Shown piece by piece: positions 7,801 to 15,398 of a stretch of 25,645 bases of DNA (position 1 is its first letter; each line of letters starts with the position of its first letter). The DNA lies in the IMG/VR virus record IMGVR_UViG_3300023174_000593, positions 1 to 25,645 of that record; one strand, written 5' to 3'. The notes below the pieces were generated by a model. The model had not been told where the DNA came from and did no database searches. It saw only the letters and a program-made list of their open reading frames with translations. Position numbers and translations under genes: made by a program. Source of the stretch: a virus.

Positions 7801-10800
7801 TTACCTCGCGTCCAGTGCGTCTAATAATGCTCTCTTAAATGCTGGAATTACACTTGCCGCATCAGATGCAGAATTAGCATTAATAGTAATTGCACCGCTT
7901 TCAATAACTGTTTTACTTGCATTTGCGGCGGCTAGTGCCGCGGCGGCAAGTCTTTCAGTATTAGCGCGGTCACTTAATCCTCTTGATTCTGCTGAACTTA
8001 TTCCTGAAGGTGCTTGTGCGGCGGCTTGTTGTTTGAAGTAAGCATCGGCTTGACCAGCGTAACGAGCAGAACTTAATGCTCCTGCAACACTTCCACCTTG
8101 AGCAATAATTGCATCGTAAGCACTTTGAGCGGCGGCATTAGAACTAACAATGACTCCGGCCCCTGAAGAACCTGATGAGCCCGAGGAACCCGAAGAACCC
8201 GAAGAACCTGAAGAAGCACCCTTGGCTAGTGCGGCGGCGGCGGCCGCGGCGGCGGCAGATGCGGCGGCGGCATTTGCCGCGGCCTGTGCATTTGCGGCAT
8301 TCATTGCCCCAATAGATGCCATTGCTTGCGCCATGTACATTGCAATTTGGTCTGCAATTGATTTAGCAAGAGCGATAAGCGCGGCTTCCTTTGCTTTAAG
8401 AGCATCGTAAAGACCTTGTGCCAAATCTGTTCCTAGGTTTGTTCCCAGAATCTTAAGTGGCTCAAGTTGTTTTGCAATATCGTCATTGATTTTCTTCATC
8501 TGAGCCATGATTGCGTCGTACTTGGCTTGTGTTGAATTGACTAATCCTTGAGCAAGGTCTGTTCCTAGGTTTGTTCCAAGATTCTTAAGAGGAGAGAGCG
8601 TTGCGGTTATTCTATCTGTGATGCCTTGCATAGCGGCAGTTATTGCATCATATTCCGCTTGCGCTCCCGCAACCATTGCCTGTGCCATAGCAACAGAATT
8701 ACCGTAGAAAGTATCTGCCATTTGAGTTCCAAATGATTCAGATTCAGAATTAATAGCGGAATACAAACCATTAATCTCATTAATTTGGTCTGCGCCCGTT
8801 TGAGCAAGAAGGGCCGCGGTTGCTCCCGCGGCTTCAGGTCCGGCAGTTAATAATTGTTGAACATAATCTTTGTTTAAACCACTAGCGAGTAACTTTTGAA
8901 TGTTAGCCGCAAAGTCTTTAATACCTTGTAGGCGAGTCTTGAGTTGGTCCGTAATGGATTGAACGCCCTTTGAGCCGTCAGCCATTTGAGTAATAACCAT
9001 GCCAGTAGCAGTTTTAATTACTTTAATAGTATTTGCACTATTTCCTTTTGAAATATCAGCAAGTGCAGTTGCGTAATTTTTCATACTTCCGGTTACGGAA
9101 GATTTCATTTCCGCTTGTTTTGCTAATACATCTTCAAGATGTTTCTGCGCTTCAGCCAATACCTTAGCCGCAGTATCTCGTTTCTTAACAAGTTCCAGAA
9201 GTTTTTCTGTTTGCTTATTTAAATAATCAATCATTCCCGCGCCGCCGCCTTCAATTCCGGCGTAGCGTTGAGTGATAGCGGCTTTGAGAGATTTGTACAT
9301 TCCAATAATAGAATCGCGGCTTGCTTCAGCGCCACTCATGGCCTTAGCAAGTTCCGAAGGGCTACCAAATGCAGAATCTAAGATATCTGCAATAGAAGCC
9401 GCGCCTGATTTGCGAGAAGTTATTGCGTCTTCTAAGGCTTGTTGAGCCGCCTTTAAATCTTCTGCAACCTTTTCTCTTTGTTTCGCAAGGTCCACAAGTT
9501 GCTGTGTTTGATTTTTGAGTGCATCAAGCAGTGCGTTTTTACCTGATGGGTCAATACCAGCGTAGCGCTTTTCAATAGCATCTTTAATTTTGTCGTACAT
9601 TGAAATAATAGAACTAACGCTTGCTTCGGCGCTTGATAGGGCAGTGCTAAGTTCGCTTGGTGTTCCAAATGGAGTTGCCAGCATTTGTGCAAATGAAGCG
9701 GCGCCTTCTTCTCTATCTTTAATTGCAGAATCAAGAGCATCTTTAGCAAGTTTAACTTCTGCCTGTACTGCCTCAAGTTCCCCGGCAACTCTCATGGCTT
9801 CAGGAATCATTGCTCGAATTTTTTCATTTAATGCTGTAAACGCATTTTCTACCTTGGAAAGACCACCCTTGTCTCCCTTGGCTTCAAAAATAGCCGCTTG
9901 CGCATCAAATACTTTTTTAGCCTCATCAAGACCTTTGAGAATTGTGTCGCGGGCTTTTTCTGTACCATTAATAAATCCAACGGCAAAATCATTAGCAATA
10001 AAATCGTTATAGCCTTGAAGCGTTTCTTTTAATTTACTTTTAAGGTCAGCAAGTTGAGCGGCTAATTTTGCGGCGGCTTTGTTTTTTTTATCATCGCCAG
10101 TTGCTGTTGTTACTCCCGGGTCAAGGCCGCTGATATCTGGATAACCAGCCGCGGCGGCGGCATCTGTTGCTTTTGGCATTGTAGGCATTGACAAACCCGG
10201 TAATTTAATTTTTTTGTTTGCTAAACCGTCTAAGTTATCTGCGTAACCTTTAACTTTTTTAGCCGCGTCATCAAAAAATGTACCTACGTTATCAATTGCT
10301 CCCGTAATACCATCAAGAGCCTGTTGCGCACCCGGTACTTTAAGTAAGGCTAATCCTTTAAGAAGTAAACGCAAAGGACCTGATGCAACTTTTAATACAC
10401 CCGTGGCTAGTTTGCCAATCCATTCAATTAAATAACCGAAACCAATAACTCCCGCTTTAGCAATTGCAATAACCACTTTTCTAAATGTTTCAGAATGATT
10501 CCAAGCAACAACAAACGCGGCAACAAGAACAGCGATACCTGCGACAATTAAACCAATAGGGTTTGCCGCCATGATTGCATTGAGTCTAAGCATTGAAGCC
10601 GCAAGAGTATTTGTGCTTGCAATTTGAGCAAGTTGACCGCCAGTCATTATTGTTTGAACAACTTGGAATGCTATTTGTGCGCCTTTTACAATTTTGAGAA
10701 TTGCCGCATGGGCAAATAGCGCCGCATTAAAAATAATGAATCCCATGGCGGCTCCCGCTATTACAGCAGAAACAACAACCATAATTCCTTGATGTTCTTT

Positions 10801-11805
10801 TAAGAATGTTCCTACTTTTCCTAGAACTCTAATCATTCCAACGATTGCGGCTCCGGCCAGCATAAAAGCAGGAACCAAAATGTCGGTTATAACTGGTCCA
10901 ATAATTGAAGCAATGGCGGAACCAAAATCAAACAGATTTTTTAATAAAGAACCAACAAAATTTATAAACTTTTGAATTGCAGAACCATCTTTAAATTTTT
11001 CCATTAACCCATTAATAATTGGCAAAAGTTTAGTGGCCATAAAACCTTGTACTTTTTGAATTGTTGGTAACAACATTTCACCAAATGATTGTTTTAAATT
11101 ATTTATTTGAACGCCTAATTTTTGTTGCGCTCCAGCGGCAGTATCACCAGCGGTTGAGGCAAAATCTTTATAAGTTGAATTTAAAACACGGACAATTGCC
11201 GCGGCTCGTTCCATTTCGGTACCGGATTTAATATCTGCTTTTGTTTTAGCATCAAGAACAAAACCAACTCGAGTCAGTGCGCCAAATTGACCATTGAGAG
11301 CCAAAGCCAAACCATTTGTCATCTGACGGTATTCATCCGCGCTTGCTTTAGCGCCTTTTTCAGCAACTACATAATCAAGAATTGCGGGCGTCATAGTAGC
11401 GATTGCTTTTGAGCCTAAATCAAATGTTGCTAATTGCGATTGAACAACCGTAATGTTATCTTTAGAAACAACCGTCATATTTTCAAGCGCGGTCGCTTGT
11501 TGATTTAAAATTTTAATTTGGTCTTCGGTTGCTCCGCCTGTTGCAAGCAAAAGCATTCTTAAACGGTTTTGTGCCGCTCCCGCCGTTTGTGCGGCTTGAA
11601 CAGAATCTCTGCCCAATTTAACAATATATGTAGCCATTGCTCCAAGAGCAAGTTTTTTCATTACTCCGCCAAGCAGGTCCATTCCGGCACCTGTGTGCTT
11701 GGCTGAATCATTTAAACGATTAAGAGATTCAGACGCTTGTTTAGCCGAGGCTACAAAGGACCCCGTTGCGAGGGTCATTTCGCCTTTTATATTGTAATCA
11801 GCCAT
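7801..11805 (-). CDS. Tail tape measure protein
   Basis: 1334 residues, the longest gene, directly after the frameshifting tail chaperone: the standard place for the tape measure, which sets tail length and is ejected during infection. N-terminal helical region (1-280) with motifs such as 'SFGEMLLPTIQKVQGFM' typical of the family; hydrophobic segments at about 296-330, 339-370 and 413-436; then long coiled-coil regions with a duplicated 100-residue unit (677-876) and a 44-residue duplication (1052-1139); poly-Ala (1164-1194) and a (Gly-Ser-Ser)n linker (1198-1216). No lytic or peptidase motif (such as an NlpC/P60 or lysozyme signature) was seen. A strong AGGAGG lies 6 bases before the ATG. 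Confidence 0.95.
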   Translation of the reverse strand: MADYNIKGEMTLATGSFVASAKQASESLNRLNDSAKHTGAGMDLLGGVMKKLALGAMATYIVKLGRDSVQAAQTAGAAQNRLRMLLLATGGATEDQIKILNQQATALENMTVVSKDNITVVQSQLATFDLGSKAIATMTPAILDYVVAEKGAKASADEYRQMTNGLALALNGQFGALTRVGFVLDAKTKADIKSGTEMERAAAIVRVLNSTYKDFASTAGDTAAGAQQKLGVQINNLKQSFGEMLLPTIQKVQGFMATKLLPIINGLMEKFKDGSAIQKFINFVGSLLKNLFDFGSAIASIIGPVITDILVPAFMLAGAAIVGMIRVLGKVGTFLKEHQGIMVVVSAVIAGAAMGFIIFNAALFAHAAILKIVKGAQIAFQVVQTIMTGGQLAQIASTNTLAASMLRLNAIMAANPIGLIVAGIAVLVAAFVVAWNHSETFRKVVIAIAKAGVIGFGYLIEWIGKLATGVLKVASGPLRLLLKGLALLKVPGAQQALDGITGAIDNVGTFFDDAAKKVKGYADNLDGLANKKIKLPGLSMPTMPKATDAAAAAGYPDISGLDPGVTTATGDDKKNKAAAKLAAQLADLKSKLKETLQGYNDFIANDFAVGFINGTEKARDTILKGLDEAKKVFDAQAAIFEAKGDKGGLSKVENAFTALNEKIRAMIPEAMRVAGELEAVQAEVKLAKDALDSAIKDREEGAASFAQMLATPFGTPSELSTALSSAEASVSSIISMYDKIKDAIEKRYAGIDPSGKNALLDALKNQTQQLVDLAKQREKVAEDLKAAQQALEDAITSRKSGAASIADILDSAFGSPSELAKAMSGAEASRDSIIGMYKSLKAAITQRYAGIEGGGAGMIDYLNKQTEKLLELVKKRDTAAKVLAEAQKHLEDVLAKQAEMKSSVTGSMKNYATALADISKGNSANTIKVIKTATGMVITQMADGSKGVQSITDQLKTRLQGIKDFAANIQKLLASGLNKDYVQQLLTAGPEAAGATAALLAQTGADQINEINGLYSAINSESESFGTQMADTFYGNSVAMAQAMVAGAQAEYDAITAAMQGITDRITATLSPLKNLGTNLGTDLAQGLVNSTQAKYDAIMAQMKKINDDIAKQLEPLKILGTNLGTDLAQGLYDALKAKEAALIALAKSIADQIAMYMAQAMASIGAMNAANAQAAANAAAASAAAAAAAAALAKGASSGSSGSSGSSGSSGSSGAGVIVSSNAAAQSAYDAIIAQGGSVAGALSSARYAGQADAYFKQQAAAQAPSGISSAESRGLSDRANTERLAAAALAAANASKTVIESGAITINANSASDAASVIPAFKRALLDALDAR
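8162..8213 (-). repeat. Tandem 9-base Gly-Ser-Ser codon repeat in tape measure gene
   Basis: About six copies of a GGTTCTTCG-like 9-mer encode (Gly-Ser-Ser)n next to a GCC-rich poly-Ala tract (about 8227-8317). The regular nucleotide unit is prone to slippage, so copy number could vary between strains and alter tape measure length slightly. Confidence 0.85.
8389..8652 (-). repeat. Duplicated 44-residue unit in tape measure
   Basis: Residues 1052-1095 and 1096-1139 align unit to unit. Both begin YDAI and share 'LGTNLGTDLAQGL', and the DNA is near-identical around 'GTTCCTAGGTTTGTTCC' (plus sense). The nucleotide similarity suggests a fairly recent tandem duplication. Confidence 0.85.
9178..9777 (-). 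repeat. Duplicated 100-residue unit in tape measure
   Basis: Residues 677-776 and 777-876 are a tandem pair with landmarks exactly 100 residues apart: GAAS at 701 and 801, GTPSELS/GSPSELA at about 714 and 814, SAEAS/GAEAS, and RYAGI at 747 and 847. Each unit is helical with coiled-coil character. Tape measure proteins are known to grow by such repeats, since length tracks tail length. Confidence 0.9.
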
Positions 11806-11808
11806 GCG

Positions 11809-12329
11809 TCACCTCCTATTTGCTTCTTCCTGCTCCCAAGCACGAACTTGTTCTAGTGATTCCCATTCCGCCAATTCGATTGCAGAGATTGGGTTATGGG
11901 ACGGACTGCCGTTTAGAAGTTCATCGACAGTCCGACCCAACCTTTGTGCTAATTCGAAGACGAATCTTCTATAACCGTTTCGGACGAATCTTTTCCCAAA
12001 TCATTTTGTGTTTCTGCTAAGAAACCTGAAAGTCGCATACCAACTGTTGCTAGTGCATCAAGTGCGTTTGCTGACTTTGAGAGTAACGCTGTTCGGTCTT
12101 CAGGGGCAAAAATCTTTTCGCCTGTTTCAGCATCGAACGCTGTTGAAATAACAATTTCGGGATAAACCATTTGCAAGTTCATTCCGCCGTCGCCTTGGGC
12201 TAAATCCAAGATACGGGTGCGCTCGGCACCTGTCATACCTCGTACTTCGATAGAAACATTCCACTCTTTAACTTTTACAAGTTCTTTAGGAATGTCATTG
12301 CTACTTAAAATCTGGTCTCTTAAGGACAC
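11809..12329 (-). CDS. Tail assembly chaperone, long form made by -1 frameshift (gpG-gpT type)
   Basis: The first 113 codons are shared with the short chaperone. At G GGA AAA (11991-11997) a -1 slip enters an overlapping frame with no start of its own that adds 60 residues and ends at a TGA at 11809-11811, giving 173 residues. The extension (FELAQRLGRTVDELLNG, SAIELAEWESLEQVRAWEQE) has the shape of gpT-type C termini, with an 'L-G-x-T-V-x-E-L' helix and an 'ELAEW' segment. In lambda-like phages the short and long forms occur in a fixed ratio and load the tail tube protein on the tape measure. Its position between tail tube and tape measure genes fits exactly. The stop lies inside the tape measure SD region, so expression is tightly linked. 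Confidence 0.85.
11949..12329 (-). CDS. Tail assembly chaperone, short form (gpG type)
   Basis: 126 residues, starting with GTG at 12329 after a purine-rich AAAGAGAGAG. The body (DIPKELVKVKEWNVSIEVRG, RTRILDLAQ, MVYPEIVISTAFDAETGEKI, LLSKSANALDALATVGMRLSG) matches tail assembly chaperones of actinobacterial siphophages in size, composition and place. Unshifted translation ends in an acidic, Ser-rich tail (DSSETVIEDSSSN) at TAG 11949-11951. It works in the cytoplasm during tail assembly and is not expected in virions. Confidence 0.85.
   Translation of the reverse strand: MSLRDQILSSNDIPKELVKVKEWNVSIEVRGMTGAERTRILDLAQGDGGMNLQMVYPEIVISTAFDAETGEKIFAPEDRTALLSKSANALDALATVGMRLSGFLAETQNDLGKDSSETVIEDSSSN
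11991..11997 (-). promoter_or_regulatory. Programmed -1 ribosomal frameshift site G GGA AAA
   Basis: On the minus strand the zero-frame codons read TTG GGA AAA GAT, so the heptamer GGGAAAA fits X XXY YYZ exactly. It lies 14 codons before the zero-frame stop, and the -1 frame is open for 60 codons. A UUCG hairpin (GAAGA-TTCG-TCTTC, 11956-11969) lies 21 bases downstream, and ATTCG/CGAAT just outside it could pair across the interval; either may stimulate the shift, but this is not established. Confidence 0.85.
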
Positions 12330-12347
12330 GTTTACTCTCTCTTTCGA

Positions 12348-12368
12348 TTGGGTCTCTAGGACTCGGTT
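12348..12368. repeat. Intergenic motif copy A (GGGTCTCTAGGACTCGG)
   Basis: Plus-sense TTGGGTCTCTAGGACTCGGTT lies in the 58-base gap between the second tail tube gene and the chaperone. It matches a 22-base motif at 13868-13889 with two single-base length differences. Purpose unknown; a transcript processing, weak promoter or recombination site are possible. Confidence 0.5.
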
Positions 12369-12387
12369 ATTGGGTTATTAAGTTTTT

Positions 12388-12801
12388 TTAGTATGTACCG
12401 CGTGTTACAGCACCTGTTACTTGGAACTGCGCTGTGTAGGAAACGATATCCCCTACGCCGCCCTTTACTTCGTATGAAGTTAGGAATGCAGTACCTGTGT
12501 ATTTGGTGTATGTAGATGTTGAACCTTCTGGTCCATATACGAATGCGCTCGCTGTGTCATTACCGACAAGTCCAGAAAGGTATCCATCGATTGTTGCATC
12601 AAATGAACCTTCAACTGAAATTGTTGAATCTGAGAAACCAATTACATAAGATTTCGATGTTGAACCGAAAGAAGTGGTTTCCAAAGTTTCGATAGAGCGT
12701 GGCATTGTTACCGACTTTAGCGTATTGCTAATGTCGCGAACAACCGCACCGCTATCTGCGATAGTGAACTGCGAGTTTTTACCGTGGCGAAATGTTGGCA
12801 T
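12388..12801 (-). CDS. Major tail (tube) protein, second copy
   Basis: 137 residues from the ATG at 12801, which is preceded by a near-perfect AAGGAGAT SD and begins MPTFRHGKN, the same nine residues as the upstream tube paralogue. An in-frame ATG at 12873 would add 24 residues (MQTFRDLQGHPVLQP...) that merely read the end of the upstream gene out of frame; I reject it. The body (SIETLETTSFGSTSKSY, FSDSTISVEGSFDATIDG, YEVKGGVGDIVSYTAQFQVTG) is the usual tail tube beta-sandwich pattern. It lacks the C-terminal domain of its neighbour, so it is probably the plain tube subunit. Confidence 0.85.
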   Translation of the reverse strand: MPTFRHGKNSQFTIADSGAVVRDISNTLKSVTMPRSIETLETTSFGSTSKSYVIGFSDSTISVEGSFDATIDGYLSGLVGNDTASAFVYGPEGSTSTYTKYTGTAFLTSYEVKGGVGDIVSYTAQFQVTGAVTRGTY

Positions 12802-12802
12802 T

Positions 12803-13549
12803 TTATCTCCTTGCGAATCCAACGGTGATGGTTGCAGAACCGGATGACCCTGCAAATCCCGAAACGTTTGCACGAACGTAGCGGGCTACTGATGTTCCAG
12901 CGGCTACTTCAATTCTTTCTGAAGTAATTGTTGCTGAAGTTGTTGCTGTAAAGGTAACTAAATCAGTCCATGTTGAGTTATTGGCTGATTGTTGAACCTT
13001 TATTGTGATTGCACCATTGCGCGTATTAGACGTAACATGCAATTGAGCAACTCCACCATTCGTGCTTGCGGCGGTGTTGTCCACACTTGTATTTGCTATT
13101 GTTGCAGTAATTGCTTGATTAGCGGCAAGTAGAACTCCACCATCAAAGCCCCCAACAGTTCCGCTTGCTTGTGCTTGACCAGTAATTGTTACCATGTCAG
13201 CAATTGCGGATTTAATTTCATAAGAAGTATCGTCTGCCCAAATCATTTTGCAACGACGTCCGAGAGTGGCGCCTTCCGTTGCAACAGTGATAGGGATTTT
13301 TGTTGTTGAATTGAAAGCGGCATGAAGAACTGCATCTGAGCCTGATGTATCAAGAACACCAGACCATAGACCCTCAAAACTTACTGTTCCATCTTTCATA
13401 CCGACTGCGTATGTTTTGTTTGCGGAGCCAAATGTTGTTGTTTCAACCGTCTCTGCCATCGCAGATGTTGTTGCTGAGTTAAAGTATTGGCTTAAGTCGT
13501 ACTTATCAAAAAGAACAACTGTGTTTTTACCGTGGCGAAAAGTAGGCAT
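12803..13549 (-). CDS. Major tail (tube) protein with extra C-terminal beta domain
   Basis: 248 residues. Residues 1-130 form the tube domain (MPTFRHGKN, ETVETTTFGSANKTYAVG, DGTVSFEGLWSG, ADMVTITGQAQASG), closely parallel to the next gene. Residues about 145-248 form a separate beta domain with a discoidin/jelly-roll-like pattern (NGAITIKVQQSANNSTWTDL, ARYVRANVSGFAG, ATITVGFARR), resembling the surface-exposed Ig or carbohydrate-binding decorations known on tail tubes. Two tube genes in tandem suggest a mixed tube, or one subunit reserved for a section such as the terminus. It starts in an ATG immediately at the end of the 85-residue gene. Confidence 0.8.
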   Translation of the reverse strand: MPTFRHGKNTVVLFDKYDLSQYFNSATTSAMAETVETTTFGSANKTYAVGMKDGTVSFEGLWSGVLDTSGSDAVLHAAFNSTTKIPITVATEGATLGRRCKMIWADDTSYEIKSAIADMVTITGQAQASGTVGGFDGGVLLAANQAITATIANTSVDNTAASTNGGVAQLHVTSNTRNGAITIKVQQSANNSTWTDLVTFTATTSATITSERIEVAAGTSVARYVRANVSGFAGSSGSATITVGFARR

Positions 13550-13806
13550 TATTCAGCCTCTCCTTCTTCTGAGGCTTCATCAGTCACTTCTGCAACTGGT
13601 TCTGCAATTACTTCTTCTTTTAGAACAGGAGTTTTTTCAACTGCTGGTGTTTCAACTTTTTTAGTTGGCTTGCTTGGGTCTTCAATTAGACCATCTTCAA
13701 GAAGCCATTTAATTGCGTCGCCGGGCAGGTCTGAAACAATTTCGCCTGCTTCTGCTCGCTTGTTTGGCGGGTAATCAATTCCAACCAGTGCGCGGTACTG
13801 TGCCAT
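13549..13806 (-). CDS. Small acidic protein with SH3-like N terminus, function unknown
   Basis: 85 residues. The N-terminal half (YRALVGIDYPPNKRAEAGE, IVSDLPGDAIKWLLEDGLIE) is a compact pattern common in small proteins encoded just before the tail tube gene in actinobacterial phages. The second half is a Lys/Pro then Glu-rich, probably disordered tail (VEKTPVLKEEVIAEPV, EASEEGEAE). A similar 'basic fold plus acidic tail' layout occurs in the 61-residue gene at 23972-24157. A strong AAAGGAGG lies 5 bases before the ATG at 13806. Not recognised functionally. Confidence 0.65.
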   Translation of the reverse strand: MAQYRALVGIDYPPNKRAEAGEIVSDLPGDAIKWLLEDGLIEDPSKPTKKVETPAVEKTPVLKEEVIAEPVAEVTDEASEEGEAE

Positions 13807-13867
13807 TCTGCCTCCTTTGGACAGGAAGGACCCCAGTACCGAATAGGACTCTTGGTCACGACAACGG

Positions 13868-13889
13868 TTGGGGTCTCTAAGGACTCGTT
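13868..13889. repeat. Intergenic motif copy B, with leader inverted repeat
   Basis: Plus-sense TTGGGGTCTCTAAGGACTCGTT in the 96-base gap upstream of the 85-residue gene; second copy of the 12348-12368 motif. Within the same leader GACCCCA (13829-13835) can pair with TGGGGTC (13869-13875) around a 33-base loop, so the motif may take part in mRNA structure. Confidence 0.5.
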
Positions 13890-13902
13890 CGCATAAATGT
13901 TA

Positions 13903-14202
13903 TCACTGCTCTTGTTTATTTAAACGTTCCCGCTCCGCACGTTCTTGTTGAACCATTGCTAATGTTAAGAAATATCCAATACCGTCAACGGTGTTATCTA
14001 ATTTTGTTTTATGAACCTCGCGCCCGATTTTTACTCCGACCATACAAAGCGCAACTTGTTCCGCGGTTATTGGGGCATCAAGAATTACTTCCCATATCCG
14101 GGCTATGCGGGTGAAGTTATCAAGCGGGTGGTCGTAATCTGCATTGCGGTCTTTTTGAACCAACTGAGCCGCATAGGACGCTATGTCGTCAACGCTCATC
14201 AT
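13903..14202 (-). CDS. DUF6378-like phage protein
   Basis: 99 residues from the ATG at 14202, which overlaps the upstream stop as ATGA. The frame stays open upstream to an ATG at 14331, but those 43 residues are Arg/Ser/Asn-rich and only mirror the end of the phosphoesterase gene, so I reject them. The sequence (KDRNADYDHPLDNFTRIARI, ITAEQVALCMVGVKIGREVH, KLDNTVDGIGYFLTL) follows the conserved all-helical pattern of DUF6378: 'R-x-x-x-Y-x-x-P-x-x-N', 'I-T-x-E-x-V-A-x-x-M-x-x-x-K-I-x-R' and 'D-x-x-x-D-x-x-G-Y'. The Asp, Glu and Lys positions are reminiscent of alpha-helical NTP pyrophosphatases, but no activity is established. It is the last of a three-gene non-structural block. Confidence 0.7.
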   Translation of the reverse strand: MMSVDDIASYAAQLVQKDRNADYDHPLDNFTRIARIWEVILDAPITAEQVALCMVGVKIGREVHKTKLDNTVDGIGYFLTLAMVQQERAERERLNKQEQ

Positions 14203-15398
14203 AGGATTTGCAGGTCTTTCACTTTCACTTCCGGATACGTTGCGAACGTTAGAACTCCCGGTTGACTGTGTTCTCCTGTTGTTAGTCTGAACCATTCCGA
14301 ACCTCCGTCTAATGCCGGGGCTTGAAGCCAATGAACGCTTCCCCAGTCGGCTTGTCGTAAGTGATGGTAATGACCAGTCACCAAAATGTCACACTCGCCA
14401 ATTGGTTGACGGCCTAAAGACATTCGGCTCAACCAACCTTTTAATTTTTGTTCTGCGGTCCCGCTTGCTCTTGCAGTATGACCATGAGTTAGCCCCAGAA
14501 TCCACCCCGCCGTTTCGACCGTGAGCGAAAGATGGTCAGGTGCAATAATCGTTTCAACATGACCGTAGGTCTCGGGGTTGAATTCAAGGGCGTCTTTAAC
14601 TTGGTCAATAACCGCAAGGTCATCATTGTCTGCAAGGGTTGTAAAGGCTTTTCCTGATTTCGAACGATTCTCACCATGGTTGCCTCCCACTGCAACGATT
14701 CTAACTTTTTCAAAATGTGGAGCCCATTGACGGATTGCCTCAAGAAGCAAAGTTCGAACTGCGTTGACTTGCCCTCGTCTATCTAAATCAACTGAGAAGG
14801 TCTGCATTTCATAGTGGCCTAAACAGCCCTCAACGCTATCTCCGGTCCAAATAATCTGTAAGGTACCTAGAGGTCGTTTTAATCTTTTTAACTCCTCTAC
14901 GCGGCTTAGAACGGCTGTGATGGCATTTAAAACTCTCTGCGCCGTAGCAGGTGTTCCGCCGTCTTCGTTCTTTCCCATCTGCCAATCTGCAAGAACTACA
15001 TTGAAGACACCCTCACCATACATAACTGAGGTTTTGTTTCTTTTATGTTTTTTGATTTCTTCTTTTAAAATATCTAAGTTGTAATCTGTTTTTGCATCTT
15101 GGATACGAACTACTTTTCCTTTCCACTGGCGATTGAGTGCGCCAAGCGGGTCGCCCCATACGTTAAATAAAACGGGTTCGACAACTGCAAAAAATTCTGG
15201 GTCTAATCCCCACATGCGAAGAACGCCTGACCAATCAGGAGCAACTTCACCTTCCATCGGGAGGGTGGTTACTTCGCCTTCATCACCTTTCCATTCAATA
15301 CCGGGAATCCATTGAGCCTTGCGGTCTCTTTTGGGAGGTTCGTGTTCTTCTTGTTCGGCTTTACCAACAAGAGCATTCACGCGGTCCTCAAACGTCAT
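14199..15398 (-). CDS. Calcineurin-like metallophosphoesterase, DxQ variant
   Basis: 399 residues. Metal-site motifs appear in family order: D138-W-Q140 (motif I, with Gln where His is usual), G185-D186-x-x-E189, G239-N240-H241 with E243, H305-G-H307, and G342-H343-x-H345. Residues 1-130 form an N-terminal extension (WGLDPEFFAVVEP, WKGKVVRIQDAKTDYNLD) also seen in related phage enzymes. Such proteins are metal-dependent phosphodiesterases or nucleases; substrate unknown. It is joined by ATGA overlaps to the RHR/CxC protein before it and the DUF6378-like gene after it. The three sit oddly inside the tail operon and may act on DNA or nucleotides late in infection. Confidence 0.85.
   Translation of the reverse strand: MTFEDRVNALVGKAEQEEHEPPKRDRKAQWIPGIEWKGDEGEVTTLPMEGEVAPDWSGVLRMWGLDPEFFAVVEPVLFNVWGDPLGALNRQWKGKVVRIQDAKTDYNLDILKEEIKKHKRNKTSVMYGEGVFNVVLADWQMGKNEDGGTPATAQRVLNAITAVLSRVEELKRLKRPLGTLQIIWTGDSVEGCLGHYEMQTFSVDLDRRGQVNAVRTLLLEAIRQWAPHFEKVRIVAVGGNHGENRSKSGKAFTTLADNDDLAVIDQVKDALEFNPETYGHVETIIAPDHLSLTVETAGWILGLTHGHTARASGTAEQKLKGWLSRMSLGRQPIGECDILVTGHYHHLRQADWGSVHWLQAPALDGGSEWFRLTTGEHSQPGVLTFATYPEVKVKDLQIL

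Noticed and set aside
8162-8213. CRISPR-like short regular repeats
   Set aside because: Units are contiguous 9-mers in frame within a gene, with no spacers.
8150-8410. Plus-strand ORF encoding Glu-Glu-Pro and Ala repeats
   Set aside because: Antisense reading of the Gly-Ser-Ser and poly-Ala codons of the tape measure gene.
12802-12873. Upstream extension of the second tail tube gene
   Set aside because: A near-perfect SD precedes the ATG at 12801 and the protein then starts like its paralogue.
14203-14331. Upstream extension of the DUF6378-like gene
   Set aside because: Arg/Ser-rich, unlike the family, overlaps 133 bases of the phosphoesterase, while ATG at 14202 has an ATGA junction.
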